Below are positions 40,701-44,894 of a stretch of DNA of 64,000 nucleotides, piece by piece. The position numbers were made by a program, and so were the translations under genes. The notes under the pieces were generated by a model that had not been told where the DNA came from, searched no databases, and was given only the letters and a program-made list of their open reading frames with translations. Origin of the DNA: Ophiura sarsii. Its lineage: Eukaryota > Echinodermata > Ophiuroidea > Amphilepidida > Ophiuridae. The DNA lies in assembly GCA_035610835.1 (NCBI GenBank), contig CM069448.1, positions 9,809,717-9,873,716 on the forward strand. Reading direction: 5' to 3'. Numbering within the stretch: position 1 is the stretch's first letter; every line of letters begins with the position of its first letter.

Positions 40701-43700
40701 CTTGATGGGATTTGGTGGAGGGAAGGGGGGTGTGGTGTGTTCTTTTTGTTGATTAATTTTTCGGGGTCATCGGGGGTCAAATATGGGGTCAAATAGATCA
40801 GTAAGGCCTATCTTGATTGGATTTGGTGGAGGGAAGGGGGGTGGTGTATTCTTTTTGCTGATTAAATTTTCAAGGTCATCGGAGGTCATTCAAGGTCATC
40901 TGGGGTCAAATAAGATCCGTAAGGCCTATCTTGATGGGATTTAGTGGACGGAAGAGGGATGGTGTGTTCTTTTTGTTGATTAATTTGTCGAGGTCATCAG
41001 AGGTCATCTGGGGTCAAATAAGATCTGTAAGGCCTATCTTGATGTGATTTGGTGTAGGGAAGGGGGTTGGTGTGTTCTTTTTGTTGATTAAATTTTTCAA
41101 GGCATTACATCCCTTGCATTAACTACAATGCATACCTCTGTGACAGTGCTACGTTGTATCATATGTTTCATCATCATTTCTTTCAAGTCACTTTTGATGA
41201 ACAGGCGAGACGCGCCGTTCGAGAACCGCCTTGTATAATGTTTTTGCCAAGATACCAATGCACAATATTTAGTGTAATTCTTTCCACATTTACAATCATA
41301 ACATGGATTGAATGGAGTGGGAATGTTAGTACTTAACAACAAAATTGTATTTTTTCTAGAAACACTAAATAGTCAAACTTTGTGAATATTTTCAAAGAGA
41401 AGTTTAGCTCCTATTTCAACAAACTAGGTGTCATATGAAAGGTAATTCAATTTAGAAGATTCTCTCGCCAGCTTTTTCCATTAAAGTGTTTCTAGAATTT
41501 TTTGTGTCAATTTGAACTTTTGCCTTTAAAAAATCCCTAAAAAAATAATTTTCTCAAAAAGTAAACACTTTATTCACAAAAACTGGCGAGGGAATTTAGG
41601 TAATATGCTTATTAACCATCCCCCAAAGTGACAGACCCATAGCAGTTTCCTACTTGGCTGAAAATATTCAAATGTCCAAAAATTTAGGGAATTTTCAAAA
41701 AATAAAGAAAACATAAGAAATATTCAAATTACTCCGAAAGTTCTCAAATAGGTAGAGCAAAGACTTGTCTTTAATGTGGTCTCAAAATAAAAAGTATAGA
41801 TATAATTCATTTGGCACAATAGTTGTTTTTCTGCAGCGGGGTAATAGCCGATATAGCTACCTTAACTCAAAAAACCTATTATGAGATAATCTACTTTCAA
41901 AAATTTGGGACTCATTACAATACACTGTAGAACCCAACTTAGGCACACACAAAAAAAGGTTTGTCTCAGGAACCCACACGCATTGGTATGTAGCTCTACG
42001 CGGGGGCGATGCATTTTTTTCTTTCTTTTTTAGCTTGAATCAACACGAAAATTATATGCATAATTTAGAAACCGGTCCAAATAAATATGGCTGATAAAAA
42101 ATTTAAAAATTGCATACCTCATAGCCAATTCTTTAAAATAAAAAAAATCACACAGCACTTAGCTTTTTTGCAAAATGTTTCTGAGACAAACTTTTTTTCT
42201 TCCTATAACTCTGATTTTAGTCAAAATAAGAGTGTTTATGAGTTATCTCTTTATGGTTCTGAAAATATGTAATAATGGTTACATCGATTATTTTGGTACC
42301 AAAATCTCAATTTGCCCAAATATTGGGTTACGGCATTCTTTTTTTTTCTTCTTTTTTTAATTCTTCTTGACAGCTGATATAAACATAGTACTGTCACTTA
42401 CTCAGTGACCTTAAGCTACATACACATTTTTGTTTACATTGTTAACATATTGACAAAATATATGTAAATGAAACTTATCCGTTAATCAGTGCAGAGACTT
42501 TGCCATTTATGCCATTTTTCCAGAAAAGTATTCAAGTATGAATTACATGTGGCTTGGTATTTTAGAATATTGTAATACTACTTAATTTTGTGTTTGAAAG
42601 TGTCTAAATCTGGCTGTTTTTCTGTCATCTTTGCTCTATAAATATGGAATTTCGCCATTGTCATTATCAATGTTAGGGTGAAATCCAAATTTGATCCAAA
42701 AAGTATTGTTAATGGATTCATATTCAAGTCCACATTTGTTTGACCTTTAACCCACCTTTTAAAGATATTCCAGAATGATATGATATACAAGTTATGAAAA
42801 GATGCATAATTGTTTCTGAGGTTTTTTTACAAAAAGTGCATAAGTCTTCTCCTCTAATATTACATTTTAGCAAAAGACTCTTCGTTCCTAAAATACTTTG
42901 ATTGATTCTATATTGGAAACATCTATACTTTGTGTCATCAGAAAACTTAAAATTTAAAAGACATATTTTTTCCACTCCCTATTTTCTATACCAAAGTCTA
43001 ATTGCCACTTATTAATGGATTGTTTCATTTTCTTTGATTCTATAAAGACTTTGTAGAATAAAGTACAATCTTTTCGCTGTTTGAACAGTAGTTCCACGTT
43101 ACTAGGTCTAAAAGGTGATACTAGTTTTGACATTTAATTGACTGATATTAAAGTTTGACTTAATTGCTCTTACAATACAATTATACTCTAGGAAATTGGT
43201 TTTCACTTGATAAATTTCTTCAAACTCGTCTTTTGACATAAAAGTCCCATTATCTTTCAGTAAATCATTGATAAATATAGCACCTTTTTCCTTCCAATGA
43301 ACATAGTTTATCAATTTACCTCCAATCTTTATTTTATCATTCCACCACAAGTATTGCTTTGCAATGCGATTGAAGTCTAAAACACTGTTGTTAACAATAC
43401 ATATCAAAGATGACCAAGAGAATAGAGTATCATACCAGAACTTATTGTCTGTCTTATTTTTTGTAGCATGAGATAAATGGAATAAACCTGTACAACAAAT
43501 ATCGTCTTTTTTGGCCTTTAAACATAATCTATACAATTTTATCCATTTTTTTTTTTAACCTTGCAAAACCCTTCGAATCCAATTTATTTTCAATGCTTTT
43601 ATATGAGATTCCACATCTGGCATTTTAACACCTCCGTTCTCATATTTTGCACAAACTGAGATCTTTTTATTCTGTCTGGCTTGCCACCCCATGCATATTT

Positions 43701-43948
43701 AAAAATTCTATAATTAACCGTTTTTATGAAATCTTTGTTCGGGTTTGGAAGCATTTGAGCAATATAACTTAACGTAGGTAGGACCAAAGATTTTACCACT
43801 AATTTTACAGCTTTCTGGTGTTCAACCATATTCACTTACGGTCTTTTAATATATTTTTTGACTACAGGAGGATGAGAAACCAAGAAGGGGGTCGTCAGAG
43901 GTGGAGACATCAGGAAAGAAACGACGAACCAGGGCAGATGAATATTGA
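7613..43948 (+). CDS. BRD8: Bromodomain-containing protein 8 (BRD8) orthologue, 18 coding exons
   Basis: Join: 7613-7707, 9916-9985, 11159-11208, 11810-12016, 16122-16183, 17043-17185, 18514-18612, 19686-19785, 20435-20634, 24958-25131, 27002-27172, 27641-28003, 31830-32033, 32601-32797, 34103-34180, 35440-35686, 37053-37160, 43868-43948. The phases agree at every junction; total 2649 nt, 882 aa. BRD8 is a subunit of the NuA4/TIP60 histone acetyltransferase complex in the nucleus. The N-terminus (TEPWSIKERLCLASSV, SGDQNW, VSRAIKPLAEP, ETPKRKR) is near-identical to vertebrate BRD8 and is SANT-like. Residues ~85-140 are charged and probably coiled coil. Residues ~140-710 are low complexity, with AT-hook-like RGRP at ~462-465 and ~627-630. 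The bromodomain is at ~720-825 with the acetyl-lysine Asn in MYNS. Only one bromodomain is present, as in the shorter vertebrate isoforms. A 5' non-coding exon is likely. Confidence 0.93.
7800..8590. repeat. Small inverted repeats in BRD8 intron 1
   Basis: CCCATACGTTGGTGGG at 7840-7855 faces CTACCAACGTATGGGG at 7880-7895. A second pair (ggggacttttag near 7789, cctaaaagtcccc near 8571) lies further out. Together these suggest a decayed foldback element of roughly 790 bp with a hairpin near one end. Confidence 0.45.
8696..8987 (-). mobile_element. tRNA-derived SINE-like element with inverted TTAACCCTAACC caps
   Basis: On the minus strand an A box (TTAGCCGAGTGGTTAG, plus 8831-8846) and a B box (GGTCGAATCC, plus 8791-8800) are spaced as in a tRNA gene, so this is a pol III-type head. 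The unit is bounded by TTAACCCTAACC at 8696-8707 and its exact complement GGTTAGGGTTAA at 8976-8987. It lies in BRD8 intron 1, antisense to the gene. The open frame across it is the non-coding tRNA head read as protein. Confidence 0.65.
9631..9799. mobile_element. TTTTCGCG-type MITE in intron 1
   Basis: Ends are tgtaaaagccaatattttcg at left and caaaaatttcagcttttaca at right, in inverted orientation. Between them several TTTTCGCG/CGCGAAA words occur. The unit is short (~170 bp) and non-coding, and ends 117 bp before exon 2. Confidence 0.6.
9916..9985 (+). CDS. BRD8: BRD8 exon 2
   Basis: Completes Trp32 and encodes VSVSRAIKPLAEPLRQPDFF then SQR, matching the SANT-like N-terminal segment of BRD8. 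The acceptor is ccatgaag and the donor CAGAGG|gtaggc. Phase is 2 in, 0 out. Confidence 0.92.
10945..11008 (+). repeat. Short tandem repeat (~16 bp unit) in intron 2
   Basis: Four imperfect copies of attacaagattgcatt-like units lie in tandem, about 150 bp before exon 3. Confidence 0.7.
11159..11208 (+). CDS. BRD8: BRD8 exon 3
   Basis: Encodes NCARQYSVMLENVETP plus two bases of Lys, continuing the conserved CA-QY...ETPKRKR segment. The acceptor is aattttcag and the donor CCTAA|gtaagt. Confidence 0.92.
11518..11726. repeat. Two hairpins in intron 3
   Basis: AAACGCTGT at 11523 pairs with ACAGCGTTT ending near 11549 in a near-perfect stem. About 120 bp later ttaattgatcatgctaatct faces gatgaggatgatcaattaa (~11668-11713). 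They may be remnants of small foldback elements. Confidence 0.45.
11810..12016 (+). CDS. BRD8: BRD8 exon 4
   Basis: Begins by completing the Lys of TPKRKR and contains GEVVETPGDLIVRKMTMERM, followed by a Lys/Glu/Asp-rich heptad-like stretch to LDDIQG. This corresponds to the conserved VRKLTAERVEELK region of vertebrate BRD8, probably a coiled coil. The donor is CAGGG|gtatgt, phase 2. The following 4.1 kb intron contains the Penelope-like element. Confidence 0.92.
12730..15036 (+). CDS. Penelope-like reverse transcriptase / GIY-YIG endonuclease
   Basis: 768 aa from the first ATG; the frame stays open back to about 12676. It copies element RNA into DNA at a nick made by its own endonuclease, and shares ancestry with telomerase. 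Numbering from 12676: N-terminal LSSSTLSDAEHKLLSRGLKF typical of the family; RT motifs LLPKIHKPG then GRPIISG (~257-275); FDVKSLYTNIP catalytic block; GTAMGTRMAPSWA; YIDDIF at 424-429, with the DD pair intact. A linker with paired cysteines (CVVC, later CRVCG) precedes GIY-YIG: VIYLL (~691), GVQYVGE (~701-707), Arg715, His719, then REKLWMKRL and GLN at the end. No frameshift or stop was found. Splicing exon 4 of BRD8 into the upstream cag would be out of frame, so no fusion is predicted. Confidence 0.93.
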   Translation: MNTRNKKVSGLLEKQKRHKYRRFRRPPPPEPEPAASTVINLSSSTLSDAEHKLLSRGLKFCPTPPDVNQVELSEDLTQYYRRIRLKEFFLDAPPTVPEPFYKKSTWVPPKNRVPALETYVQVVSTQVNTSEQVSRRSHDNIPREERQALNSIRLRTDIIIKPADKGSAVVVMDRQKYIDEAMRHLDNRIHYAVLDSDPTNTFSQQIQHTLDDMHQRHELSDKAFEFLSPKDCSAARFYLLPKIHKPGNPGRPIISGNGSPTEHISLFVDNFIKPLVSQVPSYIHDTPDFLRKLEAIKNQVPSTAIIGTFDVKSLYTNIPHQEGIEASRAALAKIGHSSPPIPDIECLMNHVLTKNNFTFMDRTYLQVHGTAMGTRMAPSWACLFMSRLEEQLLAEAPCRPWIWLRYIDDIFVIWTSDESSLLTFIDHMNSFHRTIKFTSDYSHQQAHFLDVTIQKAENGILSTDLFTKPTDTHQYLHASSCHPRHCKTGIAYSQALRLRRICSNESRFSYHAQNLKKHLVTRGHSSTKVQQAIKKVHSLPRATVLQEKPRNQDPTPKIPLVTTFHPNLPPLRHITNTNHHILHTSDRLRRAVPDIPILAYRRPRNLRDMLVRATIPPVTDDSLPTQHGTSKCESTSRCVVCREHIKEGDSFTSHTTHATYKTKGHITCTTSNVIYLLSCRVCGVQYVGETKNSLKKRFYGHRSTVNTNKPPVGHHFNLPNHTMSDMILQGIESLGSRSEVVRLSREKLWMKRLLTIQPHGLNIQEGND
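15581..15612 (+). ncRNA. Degenerate hammerhead-ribozyme-like motif in the Penelope-like element
   Basis: CGATAAA is followed by a perfect 6-bp stem (GATTCT-GTT-AGAATC) and then GAAACGTC. Penelope-like elements carry hammerhead ribozymes in their terminal repeats, with a CUGANGA box, stem II and a GAAA box. Here the GAAA box and stem II are present, but the first box is altered (GATAAA rather than TGATGA), so cleavage is doubtful. Confidence 0.5.
16122..16183 (+). CDS. BRD8: BRD8 exon 5
   Basis: Encodes KTKAATKEESEAPKSAGAEI. Acceptor ttcttcaacag, donor ATAG|gtaggt, phase 2 in and 1 out. Low complexity and poorly conserved; identified by phase, splice sites and open frame. Confidence 0.8.
16461..16833. 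mobile_element. Mariner-type foldback MITE in intron 5
   Basis: CTGGGTGGTTC at left and GAACCACCCGG at right are the tips of inverted arms about 130-150 bp long, bounded by TA on both sides. It is non-coding and ends about 210 bp before exon 6. Confidence 0.85.
17043..17185 (+). CDS. BRD8: BRD8 exon 6
   Basis: Encodes a Ser/Pro/Arg-rich stretch (GKARRPPSRPSKPSRTSEG) ending KQSE. Acceptor tatttcccag, donor CAGAG|gtaaga, phase 1 in and 0 out. Probably disordered. Confidence 0.85.
17617..17876. mobile_element. Foldback MITE in intron 6
   Basis: Terminal inverted repeats: atgagacctgtcatcacgaa at left and its counterpart gtggtgacaggtctcat ending near 17874. Homology continues inward through gttaagtcg / cgacttaac. 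About 260 bp, non-coding. Confidence 0.8.
18181..18450. repeat. AT-rich dispersed repeat, copy in intron 6
   Basis: Contains ggacctcttaggtagggtcg followed by long T/A runs. Related pieces occur at 17280-17345, 20200-20290, 33270-33560, 34320-34625 and 35190-35400. Shared features are a (t)cgacc(a)acc / cctgagaggtcc word, a long A/T-rich middle with ttttgaaaatgtt-like words, and a gttgttgccta-like end. Both ends are decayed. This looks like an old MITE family scattered through BRD8 introns. Confidence 0.5.
18514..18612 (+). CDS. BRD8: BRD8 exon 7
   Basis: 99 nt encoding an acidic, Ser-rich stretch (DCDLDSVFDHPSGASSDALS) ending KTIAQ. Acceptor atttgttag, donor CACAG|gttggt, symmetric phase 0, so skipping it would keep the frame. 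Confidence 0.82.
19166..19447. mobile_element. Diverged TTAA-flanked foldback element in intron 7
   Basis: Begins TTTAAAGGTAGGTGCTCCG and ends gatcggaacatacacctttaa. Its internal text (tgagttgcataactccaatgg) matches the copies at 36629, 49012 and 50883. It is the oldest-looking member of that family here. Confidence 0.65.
19686..19785 (+). CDS. BRD8: BRD8 exon 8
   Basis: Encodes RQKQGSNSSSVGGTEGSDVD then VTALSDVAKSLAA. Acceptor acttctag, donor GGCAG|gtaaag, phase 0 in and 1 out. Confidence 0.83.
20435..20634 (+). CDS. BRD8: BRD8 exon 9
   Basis: Begins GSPTLSKLLTPRGK, matching the short repeated S-P/T-L-S-x-L-L motif of vertebrate BRD8, followed by an Ala/Lys-rich helix and a Gly-rich stretch ending EDESSE. 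Acceptor actccacacag. The donor (GGAG|gtttgt) is weaker than the others, but phase 0 fits exon 10. Confidence 0.85.
20635..23620. other. BRD8 intron 9, first part: no gene, sparse repeats
   Basis: About 3 kb with no coding segment recognised. 20870-21010 resembles 55180-55340 (cagttccaaattggtaag-like words on one strand). Between 21130 and 21330 a ctcgtacaatttgtgaaagc word is repeated. Confidence 0.45.
23622..24128. mobile_element. Mariner-type MITE (CAGGGTGAGTC ends) in intron 9
   Basis: CAGGGTGAGTCAAAAAGAAG at left and CTTCTTTTTGACTCACCCTG at right are perfect inverted termini bounded by TA. Inverted homology runs about 140 bp inward (ggattggtgatgtttt; ctgcttattaggaaaaa). 507 bp, non-coding; looks relatively young from the arm similarity. 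Confidence 0.9.
24405..24722. mobile_element. MITE with AGGCCAAACAAAGAAG ends in intron 9
   Basis: aggccaaacaaagaagatag at left faces ctatcttctttgtttggcct at right (perfect inverted ends). Internal words such as tctgtcttagaaac / cttctgagacaga link it to copies at 41940-42260 and 56741-58050. Confidence 0.8.
24958..25131 (+). CDS. BRD8: BRD8 exon 10 (12-bp coding repeat)
   Basis: 58 codons. Residues near its start repeat DKSS-type tetrapeptides about six times, encoded by a 12-bp gataaatcgagt-like unit. The rest is Lys/Glu-rich, ending EESEETQ-like. Phase 0 at both ends, so the exon can expand by unit or be skipped in frame. Acceptor acatcag, donor CACAG|gtagac. Confidence 0.87.
25243..25634 (+). 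mobile_element. tRNA-derived SINE in intron 10
   Basis: A box (gtggtgcagtggttagg, from 25254) and B box (gagttcaatac, 25323-25333) form a pol III tRNA-like head. A body of about 270 bp follows, with a tgatgatgatt tail. Matching direct repeats TTATAGTA at 25235-25242 and 25635-25642 look like the target-site duplication of LINE-mobilised insertion. Confidence 0.8.
25772..26328. mobile_element. Foldback MITE in intron 10
   Basis: cccctctcaacagttcgtca at left, and the complement tgacgaactgttgagagggg at right. Arms of about 200 bp run inward, including gtaaggtaaaacattttcc and cttttgagaa motifs. Confidence 0.88.
27002..27172 (+). CDS. BRD8: BRD8 exon 11
   Basis: 57 codons, DKVCKLDSEEDPKVVPVCTD then a basic RRRSHS and Ala/Thr-rich end. 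Acceptor ccatattag, donor CACAG|gtgtgg, phase 0 both ends. No conserved domain. Confidence 0.85.
27641..28003 (+). CDS. BRD8: BRD8 exon 12 (AT-hook-like motif)
   Basis: 121 codons, the longest exon. It opens with EKRPRGRPSKLKLK, an AT-hook core (RGRP) in basic context, then a highly charged Lys/Asp/Glu stretch ending SVISKKQ. Acceptor ccatcatcag, donor AACAG|gtttga, phase 0. Confidence 0.88.
28271..28447. mobile_element. Small foldback element in intron 12
   Basis: ccatttgcgaggagagcctc (28271) faces gatctcctcgcaaatgg ending at 28447. About 177 bp, non-coding. Confidence 0.65.
29400..30405. mobile_element. Outer foldback element in intron 12
   Basis: tatgtgacccaacacaatga at left and catgttgggtcacatatg at right form inverted ends. 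Further inverted homology lies inside (gtttaactatttatg; cctttggttaga). It is interrupted by the TTAA-flanked element at 29649-30214. Confidence 0.65.
29649..30214. mobile_element. TTAA-flanked palindromic MITE nested in intron 12
   Basis: TTAA at 29645-29648, then GGGGGGACTCAAGG; at right CCTTGAGTCCCCC, then TTAA at 30215-30218. The arms are over 180 bp each, including cattttggaaagg and agcttgtcc words. TTAA duplication is the piggyBac mark; no transposase is present. Confidence 0.82.
30405..31825. other. BRD8 intron 12, remainder
   Basis: No gene recognised. Around 30890-31040 aggaatttacaatttacttt-like text recurs two or three times as short direct repeats. A palindromic tatctatctatagatagat lies near 30660. 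The open frame near 31258-31545 lacks recognisable protein character. Confidence 0.4.
31830..32033 (+). CDS. BRD8: BRD8 exon 13 (second AT-hook-like motif)
   Basis: 68 codons: an acidic first half, then KKKSRGRPPSSSRRSGRSKG, a second RGRP core in a Ser/Arg/Lys-rich stretch. Acceptor tgtcttacag, donor ATGCG|gtaagt, phase 0. Confidence 0.88.
32601..32797 (+). CDS. BRD8: BRD8 exon 14
   Basis: Acidic stretch rich in Asp/Ser/Glu, then LQQSMFVDSMPGSPSSITA. This corresponds to the LADSIPSSPASS segment just before the vertebrate BRD8 bromodomain. Acceptor accactccag, donor ACTGC|gtatgt, phase 2 out. Confidence 0.92.
32829..33231. mobile_element. MITE with CAGGCTTCTCGTTA ends in intron 14
   Basis: CAGGCTTCTCGTTA at left and TAACGAGAAGCCTG at right are perfect inverted termini. 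Internally it has ggggtcca/tggacccc hairpins and gcgtccagatggacgc. It starts only 31 bp after the exon 14 donor. Confidence 0.82.
33270..33560. repeat. AT-rich dispersed repeat, copy in intron 14
   Basis: Begins near a ggcgacgaaaaagaaaccct word and ends agagggctttttctgtcgcc, giving inverted ends gcgac-aaaaag / ctttttctgtcgc. The middle is the same T/A-rich text as at 18200 and 34330. Confidence 0.55.
34103..34180 (+). CDS. BRD8: BRD8 exon 15 (bromodomain helix Z)
   Basis: Encodes EHEHDHTYRIWRKAIMLVWR then TIASH. It corresponds to IWKKAIMLVWRAAANH of vertebrate BRD8, the first helix of the bromodomain. Acceptor tttgtacag, donor CACAA|gtaagt, phase 2. Confidence 0.95.
34320..34625. repeat. AT-rich dispersed repeat with (TA)n and G run, intron 15
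   Basis: Same family as 18181-18450 and 33270-33560. Contains a (TA)7-like microsatellite and a run of G at 34537-34547. A further partial copy is at 35190-35400, close to the exon 16 acceptor. Confidence 0.5.
35440..35686 (+). CDS. BRD8: BRD8 exon 16 (bromodomain core)
   Basis: Encodes YANIFLHPVTNDIAPGY, VHRPINLTRIKKNVENGTIR, then MLLMFQNAIMYNSRDHDVF and the last helix to YIE. The acetyl-lysine-binding Asn of MYNS is present. The usual P-M-D-L of the ZA loop reads P-I-N-L. Acceptor actgtacag, donor TAGAG|gtaatt, phase 2 in and 0 out. Confidence 0.96.
35891..36120 (-). other. Short minus-strand frame of retroelement character (uncertain)
   Basis: A 61-residue frame with heptad-like spacing (HVNKLVHNQSQVLSQLAQSM then SELAAEVRNLQKK). 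It could be a gag-type coiled-coil remnant antisense in intron 16. It has no start context or continuation, and chance is not excluded. Confidence 0.2.
36631..36994. mobile_element. TTAA-flanked foldback element, intron 16 copy
   Basis: Starts TTAA-AGGTAGATGACCCGATC and ends GATCGGGTCATCTACCT-TTAA. It contains ggtggtataccaccattcgc and a gataatttc/gaaatt-rich middle. It is nearly identical to 49012-49377, and the same family is at 50883-52158 and 19166-19447. Confidence 0.9.
37053..37160 (+). CDS. BRD8: BRD8 exon 17
   Basis: Encodes EFMSTQLMVQQPDSVKMLRS then KDGGSRRIDAANMSGK, matching the FLATQLIMQTSE...SLRGRDSTRKQDA segment after the vertebrate bromodomain. Acceptor attgatcag, donor GAAAG|gtgaga, phase 0. 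Confidence 0.94.
37553..41233 (+). mobile_element. Hairpin-ended element with 31-unit tandem array (element B)
   Basis: The left end hairpin (GTCTC, CTGAT-GTA-ATCAG, GAGAC at 37555-37582) is followed by a (GTCCGCC)n-like microsatellite (37600-37660). The tandem array follows. The right end is a hairpin at 41203-41231 (AGGCG ... CGCCT with an inner GTTC-GA-GAAC). The layout is the same as in element A, with a GTA loop in both left hairpins. It makes up over half of BRD8 intron 17. Confidence 0.7.
37680..41095 (+). repeat. Tandem satellite, ~109 bp unit, 31 copies
   Basis: Counting taaggcc(t/g)at gives 31 units. Typical spacing is 108-110 bp in the homogeneous core (about 38450-40560), with longer (116-130 bp) and more varied units at both edges. 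The unit holds one or two GGGGTCAAATA words and aggtcat words. The central units are very similar, indicating recent homogenisation; edge units are older. Open frames cross it on both strands because units are often multiples of three. Confidence 0.95.
41868..42345 (-). mobile_element. Inverted, interrupted relative of the 53 kb duplicated repeat
   Basis: ctattatgagataatctact...cccaac (41876-41938) is the reverse complement of 53107-53180. The text resumes at about 42275 (attattttggtaccaaaatctcaat), matching the complement of 53050-53075. The interruption (about 41945-42270) carries tttgtctcagga / ctgagacaaac inverted ends like the 24405 family. Confidence 0.65.
42590..43845 (-). pseudogene. 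L1/Tx1-like LINE fragment (post-RT region), broken
   Basis: Several minus-strand frames follow in order: KLVVKSLVLPTLSYIAQMLP, then KYAWGGKPDRIKRSQ, then LWWNDKIKIGGK, then HWKEKGAIFINDLL, NFLEYNCIVRAIKSN, and CTFCKKTSETIMHLF. This order (an 'FIW..K..RIKR' block, 'W....I.IGGK..........G...I.DL', then a Cys/His tail) is the region after the reverse transcriptase in L1/Tx1-type LINEs. Frame changes and stops separate the blocks. It is 5' truncated within about 25 bp of BRD8 exon 18. Confidence 0.72.
43868..43948 (+). CDS. BRD8: BRD8 exon 18 (terminal, with stop)
   Basis: Encodes EDEKPRRGSSEVETSGKKRR then TRADEY and TGA at 43946-43948. Basic, nuclear-localisation-like end (GKKRRTR). Acceptor ttttgactacag, phase 0 from exon 17. 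No second bromodomain follows. Confidence 0.9.
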   Translation, partial: EDEKPRRGSSEVETSGKKRRTRADEY

Positions 43949-44590
43949 ACTGATGTATTGCACAGTTTATCATGTTGAGGCAGGTTTGCCATAGGGTGAA
44001 TTGTAGCCCAACCCAAAAAAACTTGTGATGATTTCAAAAATACTGCCATATTGAGAGAGCTTACCAGAACATTTGAGACAAAGTTTCCTTAATTCGGGGT
44101 GAATTGTTCAACCAGAACAGAAAAGAAGAACAAGAAACGCATTGGATGTCACATCACCAACAAACAGACTTTCATATTCAGGCAGTATTGTCAGGAGATA
44201 AAAGCAAAAGTTACCCAAATATTTTGTTTCATTCTGGCGTGAAAAAGTAGCTTATTTGTGACTAGTCACATCAAAAAGGACATATTGTCGGCAAACAAAG
44301 TTTTGGGATAGAGGCCAATATATTTGGTGTAATATAAAGAAAATAATAGAAAAATATGCTTCTTCAATTCATATCCTGTGACGTGAATGTCCGATTACCT
44401 ACAACATGTTATAATTTCAAAGCTTAAAATGTGCTCTTTCAAGTATACCAATAACTCAGAAATGACAAGGGCCTCCAACATGTCCATTTTAATGTGATGG
44501 GTCACAGTAATTTTACAAAGACAGCGTATCTTGAGCATTTTTGTTCATCTGCAAAAGTTTCTCAATAAAGCTACTGAATCATGTTTTGAT
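43949..44590 (+). other. BRD8: BRD8 3' untranslated region (probable)
   Basis: Runs from the stop codon to a likely poly(A) site about 20 bp after AATAAA at 44564-44569. No other convincing hexamer was noted earlier. The end is inferred. Confidence 0.5.
44564..44569 (+). terminator. Candidate BRD8 polyadenylation signal
   Basis: AATAAA in ctcaataaagctactgaatc, about 615 bp after the stop codon. Alternative sites are possible. Confidence 0.45.
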
Positions 44591-44670
44591 GTTGAATATA
44601 TTAAACAACCTGCAGTATTTGCCTATCCAGTTGTCTTGTTCAGCACGACGCTCTACAAATAGCCCAATTT

Positions 44671-44760
44671 TATAACCAAACTGCAGCGTTTACCTGTCTA
44701 AGGTTTGACAACATAGAACAAATCAATTAAGCAGCAGGGAGTATATTAAACAGCTTGTCA
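44671..44760 (+). repeat. Direct repeat copy 1 (partner at 44996-45087)
   Basis: ataaccaaactgcagcgttt...ttaaacagcttgtc matches 44996-45087 with scattered differences. Copy 2 sits within the 19-bp array. Confidence 0.8.
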
Positions 44761-44894
44761 CAGAAACCTCCAACATATTTTCTGGATGCTTTATTTTTCA
44801 TTTTATACTTAAGAATCTTCCAATTTCTATCTCTAGAGAGAATAGTTTTAAAACAAGATTGTAAAACTGGTTTTGAAATTATGATTAATTAAAC

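Larger units (their letters stand above)
37272..41866. mobile_element. TTAA-flanked element split by a satellite-bearing insertion, intron 17
   Basis: TTAA-GGTAGCTATATCGGCTA at 37271 and TAGCCGATATAGCTACC-TTAA ending near 41867 are inverted termini with TTAA on both sides. Element B (37553-41233) lies inside. The remaining ~900 bp of the host element has no coding capacity. Confidence 0.75.
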
